From assembly GCA_945874155.1 (NCBI GenBank), contig CAMCFO010000028.1:1-35603 (forward strand): DNA of 35,603 nt, read 5' to 3'. The translations under genes were made by a program, and so were the position numbers. Under the pieces are notes generated by a model, which searched no databases, was not told where the DNA came from, and worked only from the letters and a program-made list of their open reading frames with translations. Origin of the DNA: an uncultured Bacteroidales bacterium. GTDB lineage: Bacteria; Bacteroidota; Bacteroidia; Bacteroidales; UBA932. Positions 1 through 7,781 of the stretch are shown in pieces. How positions within the stretch are numbered: the first letter of the stretch is position 1; every line of letters starts with the position of its first letter.

Positions 1-1
1 A

Positions 2-35
2 CGAGGTCCGGAGCAACTCCCCGGACCTCGTTTTT
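2..35 (+). terminator. Rho-independent terminator of an off-window gene
   Basis: A perfect 10-bp stem (CGAGGTCCGG at 2-11, CCGGACCTCG at 21-30) with a 9-nt loop is followed directly by five T on the + strand. It most likely ends a plus-strand gene lying before the window. No T run is visible on the other side, because the window starts there, so a bidirectional role cannot be judged. Confidence 0.85.
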
Positions 36-41
36 GTATTA

Positions 42-120
42 CTAAAATACATCTGAATGTGTTCCTGTGTCAATGAGTATCAGACGCAATTCTGTATCAT
101 TCTGTTGCCTCGTATTTCAT
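42..120 (-). pseudogene. Remnant of a YafQ/RelE-family toxin gene
   Basis: On the minus strand an ATG at 120-118 overlaps the antitoxin stop as ATGA, the usual coupling of toxin to antitoxin genes. It reads MKYEATE and then stops. In the +1 frame the same stretch reads ELRLILIDTGTHSDVF and then TAG (44-42). TGTHSD[LV]F is the characteristic C-terminus of YafQ-like RelE/ParE-superfamily mRNA interferases, which are normally about 90 residues long. So the first few codons and the last 20 or so remain, and the middle, including the catalytic core, is gone and the join is out of frame. Family assignment rests on the short C-terminal motif and the gene arrangement. Confidence 0.7.
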
Positions 121-317
121 TTGAGGATTTGTTGAATCATATCGTCTGCATTCTTCGCATAAAAGATATTTCCTTCTTCAATATCCTTTAGTCCCTGTTC
201 TATTCCGGGAATAACAATGTCTTCCTCAGTACGGATTTCCCAGCCCATATTTTTTGCAAGTTTCTTCAAGAAACTCATATCCGATTTAGGAATACTGATA
301 TTTACGCAACTGTTCAT
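117..317 (-). CDS. Antitoxin-like small protein of a type II TA pair
   Basis: This is a 66-aa protein when started at the ATG at 317-315. A longer frame opens at 383, but a TATTTTTG -7-like promoter box (350-343, minus) lies inside that extension, so the shorter start is preferred. The N-terminus (NISIPKSDMSFLKKLAKNMGW) looks like a short DNA-binding arm plus helix. The C-terminus (GIEQGLKDIEEGNIFYAKNADD followed by a helix) resembles the toxin-wrapping tail of small Bacteroidota antitoxins. The stop overlaps the start of a toxin remnant by ATGA, which supports an antitoxin role. Since the toxin is destroyed, this copy is either decaying or acts on a related toxin elsewhere. The exact antitoxin family is not identified. 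Confidence 0.65.
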   Translation of the reverse strand: MNSCVNISIPKSDMSFLKKLAKNMGWEIRTEEDIVIPGIEQGLKDIEEGNIFYAKNADDMIQQILK

Positions 318-342
318 AACTAAAGTCTTCAAAGCAACATCG

Positions 343-350
343 CAAAAATA
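343..350 (-). promoter_or_regulatory. Possible -7 box for the antitoxin
   Basis: On the minus strand the sequence is TATTTTTG, matching the Bacteroidota TAnnTTTG box. A TTTG lies only 14 nt upstream (368-365) rather than about 19, so the assignment is tentative. Transcription would start near 336, just upstream of the ATG at 317. Confidence 0.35.
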
Positions 351-423
351 AATTTTATTTCTTACAAATCCAATTCCGCACAATTAATCACAACCCCTAG
401 CACAATCTTCCAGAATTGTTTTC

Positions 424-454
424 CGCTTAAAAAACAATCTTGCAAGATTGTTTT
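424..454 (-). terminator. Terminator embedded in the 3' end of coaE
   Basis: A perfect 24-nt palindrome (431-454; AAAACAATCT, TGCAAGATTG, TTTT) is followed on the minus strand by a T run to about 428. The hairpin is made of the last coding triplets of coaE (residues QSCKIVF), and the T run contains the TAA stop. It would end the pyrH-frr-orf761-coaE transcript. Confidence 0.65.
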
Positions 455-1041
455 ATTGACCGTTTGAGTTCTTCGGGGGTGCCGGAGTTGTGGATTATGC
501 GGTCTATGGCATCGAGGTGGGATTCCATCGGGGATTGGAGTTCAAGGCGGCGCAGCACTTCCTCTCGGGAACAATGGTCTCTTTGCATAACCCTTTCTAT
601 ACGGATTTCCACCGGGGCATCCACCCATAGGCAGAAATCCCATACCTTCTCTAAATTTGGCTTGTCAAGTGCAGTGGCAGATTCCAAAACCACGGTCCTG
701 TGGCCTTCGGAAGCCATTTTCTTGCGCCAGGAAATGAAATCCTGCGTCAGGGCAGGGAAAACCATTTCTTCCACCCGACGCAGGAGATTCTTATCCTTGA
801 ATATGATACCGGCAAATGCCTTTCTGTCCAATTGTCCGTCTTCACCGCGCAGGGACCGTCCCACAAGGGCTTCAATCTGCGGAAGCAGGCAGGGCCCGTC
901 GCCGTGGTCCTTGTAAAATGATTTCACGGCAGCATCTGCATCATAGCAGGGGATGCCCAGGGACTCGAAAACGCCCCTCACACAGGATTTCCCGCTGCCT
1001 ATGCCTCCTGTGAGCAGGATGGTATGGACCGTTTCATTCAT
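427..1041 (-). CDS. coaE: Dephospho-CoA kinase
   Basis: Catalyses the last step of coenzyme A synthesis, ATP-dependent phosphorylation of dephospho-CoA at the ribose 3'-OH, in the cytoplasm. At 204 aa it has the normal family length. The P-loop GGIGSGKS is at residues 12-19, followed by the YDADAAVK substrate segment, the LD.....IIF stretch and a C-terminal lid helix region (RIERVMQRD, then R..Q.P). An in-frame extension runs back to 1113, but the ATG at 1041 is chosen because it overlaps the stop of the upstream 761-aa gene by ATGA and directly precedes the conserved ILLTGGIGSGKS strand. It is the last gene of the minus-strand operon, and a terminator hairpin is formed by its own 3' coding end. 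Confidence 0.95.
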   Translation of the reverse strand: MNETVHTILLTGGIGSGKSCVRGVFESLGIPCYDADAAVKSFYKDHGDGPCLLPQIEALVGRSLRGEDGQLDRKAFAGIIFKDKNLLRRVEEMVFPALTQDFISWRKKMASEGHRTVVLESATALDKPNLEKVWDFCLWVDAPVEIRIERVMQRDHCSREEVLRRLELQSPMESHLDAIDRIIHNSGTPEELKRSIKQSCKIVF

Positions 1042-3323
1042 TTTTCGGCAGAGGTCTCTTCCACCACCACTTCGGTATCTCCACTCACGCTTTCGACAGA
1101 CTCCACAACACATTCCTCCTTCGGCCAGAACGGACGTATGTCCTTAGGCAGCAGGAAGTAGATGCCCACAGCCAAAACCACTCCGACCCCGGTCCAGATG
1201 AGGGCTTTCTTCCAGGCAGGCATCTTTTTGTCTGCAAACGGGTCATTGCCCACGAACACAGGGACCTTGGCAACTGAGGTGAGTTTCTGACCGAAGCGTA
1301 CATTCACTATGACACTGGAATTCACAGCCCATCCGTTGGCGTTGAGAATAGGTGCAAGATTGCGCTTGCGAAGTTTCAGCCACGCCATCACCATAGATGG
1401 TCCGGAAATGACGAGTATAATGCCTAAAATGGTGGCAATCAGTTGCATCCATCCGAGGCTTGTGAGAGTTGCGAGGGCACTGGCAAGGAAGGTTCCGATG
1501 GATCCGAGAGCCATACCTATCATAGCGAATATTCCTGCAAACTTGGACACATCGAAGGCACTTGCCTGTTTCGGCGCTTCCTGGGCAGGTGCGGCGGCCT
1601 TGTCTCCAGCGGCACTGATTTTCGCAGTCGCCTCAGTCATAACCTTGGAGTCCTGTTTGGCGGCAATCTTGTTGATTTGATCCTCGATGAACGAGCCCAT
1701 CTTGCGGTACGGAGCCCAGAAAGCCTGACGGACGCTGATTGGGTTGTCTATGATCTTGACCACAGTGGCATCATAGTCATTGCCCTTGCGGTCGTAGAAG
1801 ATGGCATTTACTCCCACCTTGAGATTGTTCACCTCTCCGTCTGTCATCACTGCCACTATGGTCATCTTTGCGCTGCTGTGACGAGCCACGCAGTCGCAGT
1901 AAATCAAGTACATCCCGCTATGTCCGGCCATTGTGGCCTGCTTGCCCATATCGCTGACTCTTATGCAGAGGTCGCAGCTTCTCTGGTCGATGTAGAGCGT
2001 TCCGGCCTGGAAAATGGCGGCTCCGTCATCAGTGCAGTAGAAGTCGCTGAAAGTCACATAGTTTCTCAGGAGCTTATAGAAATCTCTATGGAGTATGAGG
2101 AGCTTGCGGAGTTCCTGTATGGCTTCCATTTCCTTGCTCAGGGAAAGGTCCTGCGCAATGAGGGCTTCGAGTTCTGCCTTGCGGTTTTCGCTGACTATGG
2201 TCTCCACCCGGTCATAGCCCAAAATTTCCACTTCGCATCCGTTCTTGGAAGAGATATGGGCTGCATAGGCATCCAGTTTGGCAGAGCAAGTCTTCCACTG
2301 GTCTTCGGTGATGGCCTTGGCCTGAGGAAATTCCTTGTCCAGCACCAGGGATTTGAACTTGCTGAAGGCAGCCTGCCAGGCAGGGTTGATGCTGTCGTAG
2401 TCCAAATTTCCTTCCGGGTTGACTCTGGCAATAGGGTAGGCTGCAATCTCTGCTGCACTTGCAGACAGGTCCTTCTCACTGATTCCGCCGATTTGCGCGG
2501 CTGTGACATCGAGTACGGCAGTGCTGTCAGGGTTGAACTTTGCAAGGGAGCATCGCATAAAGAAGTCTGCCACCTTGGACTTGAGGGCGTTGCAGGCATC
2601 AAGGGCAGCTGCGGTGTCTGCTCCATAGGCATAAAGGTCCTCTGTGTCAGCTTTTTTCCAGGTGTTCAAAGCCGTTGCGGCTGCATAGAAGGCATCCAGT
2701 TTTGCGCTGTCTATGCCGTCTTTTCCGCTCCTGTCCTTCACGCTGCCGACAGTGGACATACATTCTTCAATCAGTTTCCTCAGATCTTCATCATCGGCAG
2801 ATTCCGGGATGATGACCCCGTCCCCGTTGAATTTCGTGCCTGCAAATATGGCCTCCCTGTCGGAAACATCCCCGAGAGTGAGATCTTCCAGACTTGCCTC
2901 GGGACAGCGTTCCGCCTTGTTTTTCAGCAATTGAAGGGCGCAACTGTGCAGCAGTGAACCCTGAGGGGTATCTGTCCGGATTGCCGAGAGTTTAAGGGCA
3001 GGGCTTTTGTCCACGAGCGGGTCCAGATTCGTGAGGACAGTTTTGAGCCAGTCCACGGTCTTGAGCACTTCGTTGACGTGGATGTTGCCGTCCTTGTCCA
3101 GATCCACTATGGAAAGTGTTTCCGGATCCATTTCAAGACCTGCTGCAGGACAACTCAGGACAGTCCAGAGTTTTTGGTCGAGTTCGCGCAGGTGCGCTAT
3201 GTCCTCGCCGGTGCTGACGTTGACTCTTGTCACTCCTCCGAAGGTGGAGAAATGCCATTCATAGTCACCATTAGACCTCATCGTGCCCGGTTTGGACGCG
3301 ATGTTCTTGAGTTTCTTGTTCAT
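1038..3323 (-). CDS. Large EF-hand membrane protein of unknown function
   Basis: 761 aa with no function I can assign. Residues 74-85 (DLDKDGNIHVNE) form a textbook EF-hand calcium loop (D at 1, 3, 5; G6; I8; E12). A second degenerate loop-like segment (KFNGDGVIIPE) lies around residue 165-175. The long middle part is mostly alpha-helical and soluble. Near the C-terminus an Ala/Pro/Gln-rich linker leads to hydrophobic segments at about 596-617, 626-649 and 706-724, and the protein ends in an acidic Val/Glu/Ser tail. The stretch NLAPILNANGWAVN after the second segment looks conserved-type and basic/amphipathic. No signal peptide is visible, so the EF-hand is probably cytoplasmic. It lies 13 bp after frr and overlaps coaE by 4 bp, so it is translated within a core housekeeping operon. 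Confidence 0.85.
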   Translation of the reverse strand: MNKKLKNIASKPGTMRSNGDYEWHFSTFGGVTRVNVSTGEDIAHLRELDQKLWTVLSCPAAGLEMDPETLSIVDLDKDGNIHVNEVLKTVDWLKTVLTNLDPLVDKSPALKLSAIRTDTPQGSLLHSCALQLLKNKAERCPEASLEDLTLGDVSDREAIFAGTKFNGDGVIIPESADDEDLRKLIEECMSTVGSVKDRSGKDGIDSAKLDAFYAAATALNTWKKADTEDLYAYGADTAAALDACNALKSKVADFFMRCSLAKFNPDSTAVLDVTAAQIGGISEKDLSASAAEIAAYPIARVNPEGNLDYDSINPAWQAAFSKFKSLVLDKEFPQAKAITEDQWKTCSAKLDAYAAHISSKNGCEVEILGYDRVETIVSENRKAELEALIAQDLSLSKEMEAIQELRKLLILHRDFYKLLRNYVTFSDFYCTDDGAAIFQAGTLYIDQRSCDLCIRVSDMGKQATMAGHSGMYLIYCDCVARHSSAKMTIVAVMTDGEVNNLKVGVNAIFYDRKGNDYDATVVKIIDNPISVRQAFWAPYRKMGSFIEDQINKIAAKQDSKVMTEATAKISAAGDKAAAPAQEAPKQASAFDVSKFAGIFAMIGMALGSIGTFLASALATLTSLGWMQLIATILGIILVISGPSMVMAWLKLRKRNLAPILNANGWAVNSSVIVNVRFGQKLTSVAKVPVFVGNDPFADKKMPAWKKALIWTGVGVVLAVGIYFLLPKDIRPFWPKEECVVESVESVSGDTEVVVEETSAEK

Positions 3324-3336
3324 AAACCGGAACTTT

Positions 3337-3900
3337 TCAGACAGTCAGGATGTCCTTCTCCTTTGCAGAGACGAGTTCGTCAATCGTTGCAATCCATTTG
3401 TCGGTCTCTTTCTGAACGTTCTGCTCGTAATCCTTCTGCACATCTTCCGAAAGACCTTCCTTCTGGGCCTTCTTCAGGGCCTCGATGGCATCGCGGCGGG
3501 AGTTGCGGACAACGATTTTTGCGCTCTCTCCGGCAGCCTTGGCCTTCTTGATGAGTTCCTTGCGGCGCTCCTCTGTGAGAGGCGGTACGTTGCAGCGTAT
3601 GGTCTCGCCGTTGTTGGACGGAGTGAGTCCGAGGTTGGCATCCAGTATGGCTTTCTCGATGACCGGAATCATCTTCTTCTCCCACGGCTGGATTGCGAGA
3701 GTTCTTGCATCAGGAGCAGTGACCGAAGCCACCTGAGGAATAGGTGTGAGTGAACCGTAATAGTCCACGAGCACGTTTGCAAACACTGTCGGATTTGCTT
3801 TGCCCACCCTGTAGGTCTTGAGGTCTTCTTCGAGGAAGGCAACTGCATCTTCCATTCCCATTCCGGCTTCTTCCAGAATTTCTTTTGCTTTCTCTATCAT
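3337..3900 (-). CDS. frr: Ribosome recycling factor
   Basis: Splits post-termination 70S ribosomes together with EF-G. At 187 aa it has the standard RRF length. The N-terminal part carries the long-helix sequence FLEEDLKTYRVGKANP, equivalent to the family F...L...R.GRA.P signature, and the domain II beta-rich segment follows (YYGSLTPIPQVASV, then A.DARTLAIQPWEK). The C-terminal helices start at PPLTEERRKELIKKAK and include VRNSRRDA. It lies 72 bp after pyrH, the classical pyrH-frr pairing in bacteria, and 13 bp before the 761-aa EF-hand gene. Confidence 0.97.
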   Translation of the reverse strand: MIEKAKEILEEAGMGMEDAVAFLEEDLKTYRVGKANPTVFANVLVDYYGSLTPIPQVASVTAPDARTLAIQPWEKKMIPVIEKAILDANLGLTPSNNGETIRCNVPPLTEERRKELIKKAKAAGESAKIVVRNSRRDAIEALKKAQKEGLSEDVQKDYEQNVQKETDKWIATIDELVSAKEKDILTV

Positions 3901-3972
3901 AATGAGTTGTTGTTTGATTTGTTGGCTTTGTGTATGTGACCTGGCCCTGCCGCTATGACGGACGAGCCGCGT

Positions 3973-4695
3973 TTAAACGTGTACAAGTGTGCCGACTTTT
4001 TCCCCGTCCACGAGCTTGCTCAGATTGCCCTTGCAGTTCATATCGAACACAATGATAGGCATATTCCCTTCCCTGCACAGGGCAAATGCCGTCTGATCCA
4101 TAATCTTGAGCCTGTCTTCAAGGGCTTTGTCGAAGCTCAATTCGTCGTATTTCACGGCATCAGGGTCCTTTTCCGGGTCTGCGGTATAGACTCCGTCCAC
4201 CCTTGTGCCCTTAAGAAGAGCATCGGCCCCGATTTCCAGTGCCCTGAGTGCGGAACCCGAGTCGGTGGTGAAGAAAGGATTACCAGTGCCTCCTGCAATA
4301 AGGGCCACTCCTCCCTTTTCCATCAGTGCCACGGCATCGTCCCTCATATAATATCTCGCCACAGGCATCATCGGAGTTGCGGTGAAGACCTCGGCCTCCA
4401 CACCGGCGCTGCGAAGAGCCATCATCAGTCCCAGAGAATTGATAACGGTGGCAAGCATACCCATCTTGTCACCGTTCACCCGGTCGAAACCTTTGCCCAC
4501 TCCGCTCAGACCGCGGAATATATTGCCTCCTCCTATGACTATGGCCACCTGCAGCCCCTTGCGGACAGCAGCGGCAATTTCTTCTGCGTATTCTGCAAGG
4601 CGGTTTTCATCGATACCCTTGCCCTGTGAACCTCCGAGGCTTTCGCCGCTGAGCTTGAGCAGCACTCTGTGATATTTTTTAGATTTGTTTTCCAT
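3973..4695 (-). CDS. pyrH: UMP kinase
   Basis: Hexameric UMP kinase of the amino acid kinase fold, UMP + ATP to UDP + ADP, for pyrimidine nucleotide supply. The 240-aa protein shows the expected motifs: KLSGESLGG near residue 14, IGGGNIFRG near 56, the ATP/UMP binding segment TGNPFFTTDSGSALRA near 137, and TRVDGVYTADPEKDP near 163. It is the first gene of the minus-strand operon with frr, the EF-hand gene and coaE. A TACTTTTG -7-like box lies 35 bp upstream. Confidence 0.97.
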   Translation of the reverse strand: MENKSKKYHRVLLKLSGESLGGSQGKGIDENRLAEYAEEIAAAVRKGLQVAIVIGGGNIFRGLSGVGKGFDRVNGDKMGMLATVINSLGLMMALRSAGVEAEVFTATPMMPVARYYMRDDAVALMEKGGVALIAGGTGNPFFTTDSGSALRALEIGADALLKGTRVDGVYTADPEKDPDAVKYDELSFDKALEDRLKIMDQTAFALCREGNMPIIVFDMNCKGNLSKLVDGEKVGTLVHV

Positions 4696-4729
4696 AGCTG
4701 TGTTGTTTTATCCAAAATGGTAAATCAAA

Positions 4730-4737
4730 CAAAAGTA
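4730..4737 (-). promoter_or_regulatory. -7 box for the pyrH operon
   Basis: On the minus strand the sequence is TACTTTTG (TAnnTTTG). No clear -33 TTTG lies at the usual spacing, where TTGC is found instead. The position, 35 bp before the pyrH start and divergent from the cytochrome b promoter, supports the call. Confidence 0.45.
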
Positions 4738-4746
4738 TCGAATAAT

Positions 4747-4777
4747 TATGAAAGTTGCAAGAAAGAATATATCTTTG
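4747..4777 (+). promoter_or_regulatory. Promoter of the cytochrome b subunit gene
   Basis: TATCTTTG at 4770-4777 matches the Bacteroidota -7 box exactly, with TATG (one change from TTTG) 19 nt upstream at 4747-4750. Transcription would start about 7 nt after the box, leaving a leader of about 35-40 nt before the ATG at 4822. Confidence 0.6.
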
Positions 4778-4821
4778 CAGTCCTTGAGACAGAAGTTTAA
4801 GTAAAGACAACAGACATATTT

Positions 4822-5520
4822 ATGGCTAACATTCTAACATCATCAATCGGCAAGAAGCTCATTATGAGCATCTCGGGACTTTTTCTCATTGTATTCCTCC
4901 TGCTTCACGTGTCGATTAACCTGTTTTCTGTAATTGATTTGTTTACCGGTTCATACGGCAGCCCGGACGGTCTTTTCAAGGCCGGTTGCGACTTTATGTC
5001 CCTGCCTATTGTGACTGTGATGGTGCCTGTGCTTGCACTCGGGTTCTTCATCCACATCTTCTACGGATGCTACCTCACCTGGACCAATCTCCGTTCCCGT
5101 GGAGGTTATTGCCGTTATGCTGTTTCCAGCAAGGCAAAGACAGATTCCTGGGCTTCCCGCAATATGATTGTGCTCGGAATCATCATCCTCGGTTTCATCG
5201 CCTTCCACCTCACCCATTTCTGGGCTGATATGCAGCTCAAGGAGTTCACAGGTCAGGAAATGTCTGATCCTTACGCTCTGCTCGACAGGACTTTCGGAGT
5301 ATGGTGGGTTGCAATCCTCTATCTGGTGTGGTTCGGTGCAATCTGGTTCCACCTCACCCACGGTTTCTGGAGCGCATTCCAGACCGTCGGCCTGAACAAC
5401 AACATCTGGCTCAAGAGACTCAAGGTGCTTTCCTACATAGTTGCAACGCTGTTTTTCCTCGGCTTCGCATCTGTGACTGTGGCAGTTTGCATCCACAATT
5501 ATTTTCCTGCCATCCTCTAA
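4822..5520 (+). CDS. Succinate dehydrogenase/fumarate reductase cytochrome b subunit
   Basis: Membrane anchor and haem b subunit of complex II-type enzymes, which pass electrons between quinone and the flavoprotein/iron-sulphur subunits. At 232 aa with five hydrophobic segments it fits the b558 single-anchor family of Bacteroidota and Wolinella FrdC. Candidate haem ligands are His29, His78, His129 and His177, one each in four of the segments, as expected for a dihaem b558. In Bacteroides-type genomes the flavoprotein and iron-sulphur genes normally follow directly. Here a strong terminator follows and the next gene is an aminotransferase, so this copy stands alone. It could serve catalytic subunits encoded elsewhere. 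The symbol is left blank because sdhC and frdC cannot be separated. Confidence 0.9.
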   Translation: MANILTSSIGKKLIMSISGLFLIVFLLLHVSINLFSVIDLFTGSYGSPDGLFKAGCDFMSLPIVTVMVPVLALGFFIHIFYGCYLTWTNLRSRGGYCRYAVSSKAKTDSWASRNMIVLGIIILGFIAFHLTHFWADMQLKEFTGQEMSDPYALLDRTFGVWWVAILYLVWFGAIWFHLTHGFWSAFQTVGLNNNIWLKRLKVLSYIVATLFFLGFASVTVAVCIHNYFPAIL

Positions 5521-5543
5521 CGGAGAGAGCAGAATAGATTTTG

Positions 5544-5582
5544 AATACCTGTTCTTTTCGGTAAAAGAATAGGTATTTTTTT
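5544..5582 (+). terminator. Terminator after the cytochrome b gene
   Basis: A 15-bp stem with one G-T pair (left arm 5544-5558, right arm 5563-5577) closes a CGGT loop and runs into a T tract to 5582. It isolates the cytochrome b gene from the aminotransferase gene. Confidence 0.85.
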
Positions 5583-5584
5583 CT

Positions 5585-5592
5585 TATTTTTG
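5585..5592 (+). promoter_or_regulatory. Likely -7 box for the aromatic amino acid operon
   Basis: TATTTTTG followed by C lies just after the terminator and 48 bp before the aminotransferase ATG. No -33 TTTG is found 19 nt upstream, because that position falls in the terminator hairpin. Confidence 0.45.
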
Positions 5593-5639
5593 CAGGCCGC
5601 CTCTGCGGTTCGTGGTCAGTAGAATTAAACTTTAACAAT

Positions 5640-6899
5640 ATGATAAAACCAGCAAAAAGGACGGAAGTGGTAAAAGAGTACTACTTCTCAAGGAAAAACA
5701 AGGAACTCGCAGCAGTGAGAGCACTGCGTGAGTCCAAGGGAGAACCTGCTCTCATCAGCTTGGGAATAGGTGCACCGGACAGGATGCCGCCGCTTTCAGC
5801 AATCGAGGCTCTCTGTGAAACTGCCCGTCGCAGCGACGTACACGTATATCAGAATTACAAGGGCTCTCCAGAGTTGCGCAAGGCGTATTCTGACTGGTAT
5901 GCCAAGTGGTATGGCGTGCAGCTCAACCCGGAAAACGAAATACAGCCGCTGGCGGGTTCCAAAGAGGGTATTCTGCTGCTTGCGCTGGCTTTTATCAACA
6001 GGGGAGACAAGGTGCTCGTGCCAAATCCGGGCTATCCGACGTACACCTCCGCTCTCGAGTTGGTTGAGGCAGACATAGTGACCTACGACCTGCTTCCGGA
6101 GAATAATTGGGAGCCTGATTTCGAGGCCCTTCAGAGGATGGACCTGCGTGGAGTGAAGATGATGTGGATGAACTACCCTTCAATGCCTACAGGAAAGGCC
6201 GCTTCGCAGGAACTCTACCGCAAGGCCGTGAAATTCGCCTTGGAGCACGACATCCTGCTCGTTAACGACAATCCTTACAGTTTCATCCTTACGGACAAGC
6301 CTCTTTCAGTTTTCTCCGTGCCGCGTTCAAAGGAGTGTTGCATAGAGCTCAACTCCCTCAGTAAGGCGCACAATATGTCCGGATGGCGTATCGGAATGGT
6401 GGCAGGAGATGCTGAACTCATTTCCTCGGTGCTGAAGGTGAAGTCGCAGATGGATTCAGGTATGTTCAAGCCTATGCAGATGGCTGCAGTTGCTGCTCTT
6501 TCTGAGGGTGAGGAATGGTTCGAGCAACTCAACGAGGGCTACCGTGAAAGACGCAAGGTGGCTGGACGTATTATGGAAATGCTTGATGCTGAATATCTTG
6601 CTGATGGTACAGGCCTCTTCGTGTGGGGTAGGGTAAAGGACAACAATCCTCTTCTGACAAGGCTTGCGGATGCAGAGAAACTGGCAGCGGATGCAGATCT
6701 TTCGCTCAGCCGACCTGAAGACGGAGTTGCAAAATCAAAGGGAGAAATCATTTCCGACTACCTGCTCTATTCAACCGGAGTTTTCATTACCCCGGGCTGC
6801 ATTTTCGGAAGCAACGGACGAGACTATATCCGCATATCCCTCTGTGCCACAGCTGAAAAACTCGAAGAAGCCTACGAAAGGATAAAGAAAGTACTCTAG
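5640..6899 (+). CDS. PLP-dependent aminotransferase, probably aromatic/aspartate type
   Basis: A 419-aa fold-type I (class I/II) aminotransferase. Visible PLP-site residues are the NYPSMPTG loop (Asn178), Asp210 and Tyr213 in NDNPYSF, the Schiff-base lysine Lys242 in NSLSKAHNMSGWR, and Arg250. The N-terminal YYFSRK and the LGIGAPDRMPP segment also fit the family. Its place 2 bp before prephenate dehydrogenase and upstream of DAHP synthase-chorismate mutase points to transamination of phenylpyruvate/4-hydroxyphenylpyruvate (or prephenate) in tyrosine and phenylalanine synthesis. Related enzymes include LL-diaminopimelate aminotransferase, so the substrate is inferred from context. Confidence 0.85.
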   Translation: MIKPAKRTEVVKEYYFSRKNKELAAVRALRESKGEPALISLGIGAPDRMPPLSAIEALCETARRSDVHVYQNYKGSPELRKAYSDWYAKWYGVQLNPENEIQPLAGSKEGILLLALAFINRGDKVLVPNPGYPTYTSALELVEADIVTYDLLPENNWEPDFEALQRMDLRGVKMMWMNYPSMPTGKAASQELYRKAVKFALEHDILLVNDNPYSFILTDKPLSVFSVPRSKECCIELNSLSKAHNMSGWRIGMVAGDAELISSVLKVKSQMDSGMFKPMQMAAVAALSEGEEWFEQLNEGYRERRKVAGRIMEMLDAEYLADGTGLFVWGRVKDNNPLLTRLADAEKLAADADLSLSRPEDGVAKSKGEIISDYLLYSTGVFITPGCIFGSNGRDYIRISLCATAEKLEEAYERIKKVL

Positions 6900-6901
6900 A
6901 T

Positions 6902-7765
6902 ATGCCGAAGGTGAGGACATTGGGAGTTGTCGGACTTGGTCTCATAGGCGGGTCGATGGCGCTGGATCTCCGCAAGAGGGGGTTCGCGGATGTCGTGCTC
7001 GGGGTGGAGGCTGAGCCGGTCAATGCGGAAGTGGCATTGAATCTGGGGCTTGTGGATGAGATTCTGCCATTGGAGGAGTGTGCCCGCAGGAGTGACCTTC
7101 TGGTGCTTGCGGTGCCGGTGGGGGCTGCTTTGGCTATGTTGCCGCAGGTTCTCGACATTTTTGCGGACTGTGAAGGTGATAAAATCGTCATTGATGTATG
7201 TTCCACGAAGTCCGCGCTGGTGGAAGCTGTGCAGGAACATCCTCTTCGCCGCTTCTATGTGCCCACGCATCCTATGGCGGGAACGGAATATTCCGGGCCG
7301 TGGGCTGCGCAGCCGGGACTTTTTGACGGAAGAGCCTGCATCATCTGCAATGAAACCGATTCCGACCCTGAGGCCGTAAAACTGGTGGAGGAACTTTATG
7401 ACTGCCTGAATATGAGGGTCATCCCTATGGATGCTGCCAACCACGACGTGCACACGGCTTATGTTTCCCATATTTCTCACGTCACTTCTTTCGCCCTTGC
7501 TCTGACGGTTCTGGAAAAGGAGAAGGACGAGAAGCATATCTTCGACCTGGCTTCGGGAGGTTTTTCATCCACTGTGCGTCTTGCCAAGAGCAATGCGGAT
7601 ATGTGGGTGCCTATTCTTACGCAGAACAGGGAGAATGTGCTTCAGGTTATGGACACATATATGGAGATGATGGGCAGGTTCCGCAAGGCTGTGGATGAAT
7701 GTGACGGGGATGCGATACGTGAACTTATATTTCAGGCCAACCGCATTAAAAGGATACTAAGATAA
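6902..7765 (+). CDS. tyrA: Prephenate dehydrogenase
   Basis: Oxidatively decarboxylates prephenate to 4-hydroxyphenylpyruvate with NAD(P)+, committing chorismate to tyrosine. The 287-aa protein starts with a Rossmann motif GLGLIGGS at residues 11-18, then shows DVCSTKS, the substrate segment HPMAGTEYSG, and the helix with the catalytic-type histidines (HTAYVSHISH). The C-terminal helical dimerisation domain has the usual LA..GF..T.RLA segment. It starts 2 bp after the aminotransferase stop and ends 16 bp before the DAHP synthase gene, so the three are one operon. No ACT domain is present. Confidence 0.92.
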   Translation: MPKVRTLGVVGLGLIGGSMALDLRKRGFADVVLGVEAEPVNAEVALNLGLVDEILPLEECARRSDLLVLAVPVGAALAMLPQVLDIFADCEGDKIVIDVCSTKSALVEAVQEHPLRRFYVPTHPMAGTEYSGPWAAQPGLFDGRACIICNETDSDPEAVKLVEELYDCLNMRVIPMDAANHDVHTAYVSHISHVTSFALALTVLEKEKDEKHIFDLASGGFSSTVRLAKSNADMWVPILTQNRENVLQVMDTYMEMMGRFRKAVDECDGDAIRELIFQANRIKRILR

Positions 7766-7781
7766 TGAAATAATAATACCT

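Noticed and set aside
1443..2957. A 504-codon open frame on the + strand
   Set aside because: It lies entirely antisense to the 761-aa gene, has no family motifs, and is explained by that gene's codon bias; the minus-strand gene has clear domains and operon coupling.
3955..4629. A 224-codon + strand frame opposite pyrH
   Set aside because: Pure shadow of UMP kinase; all conserved motifs are on the minus strand.
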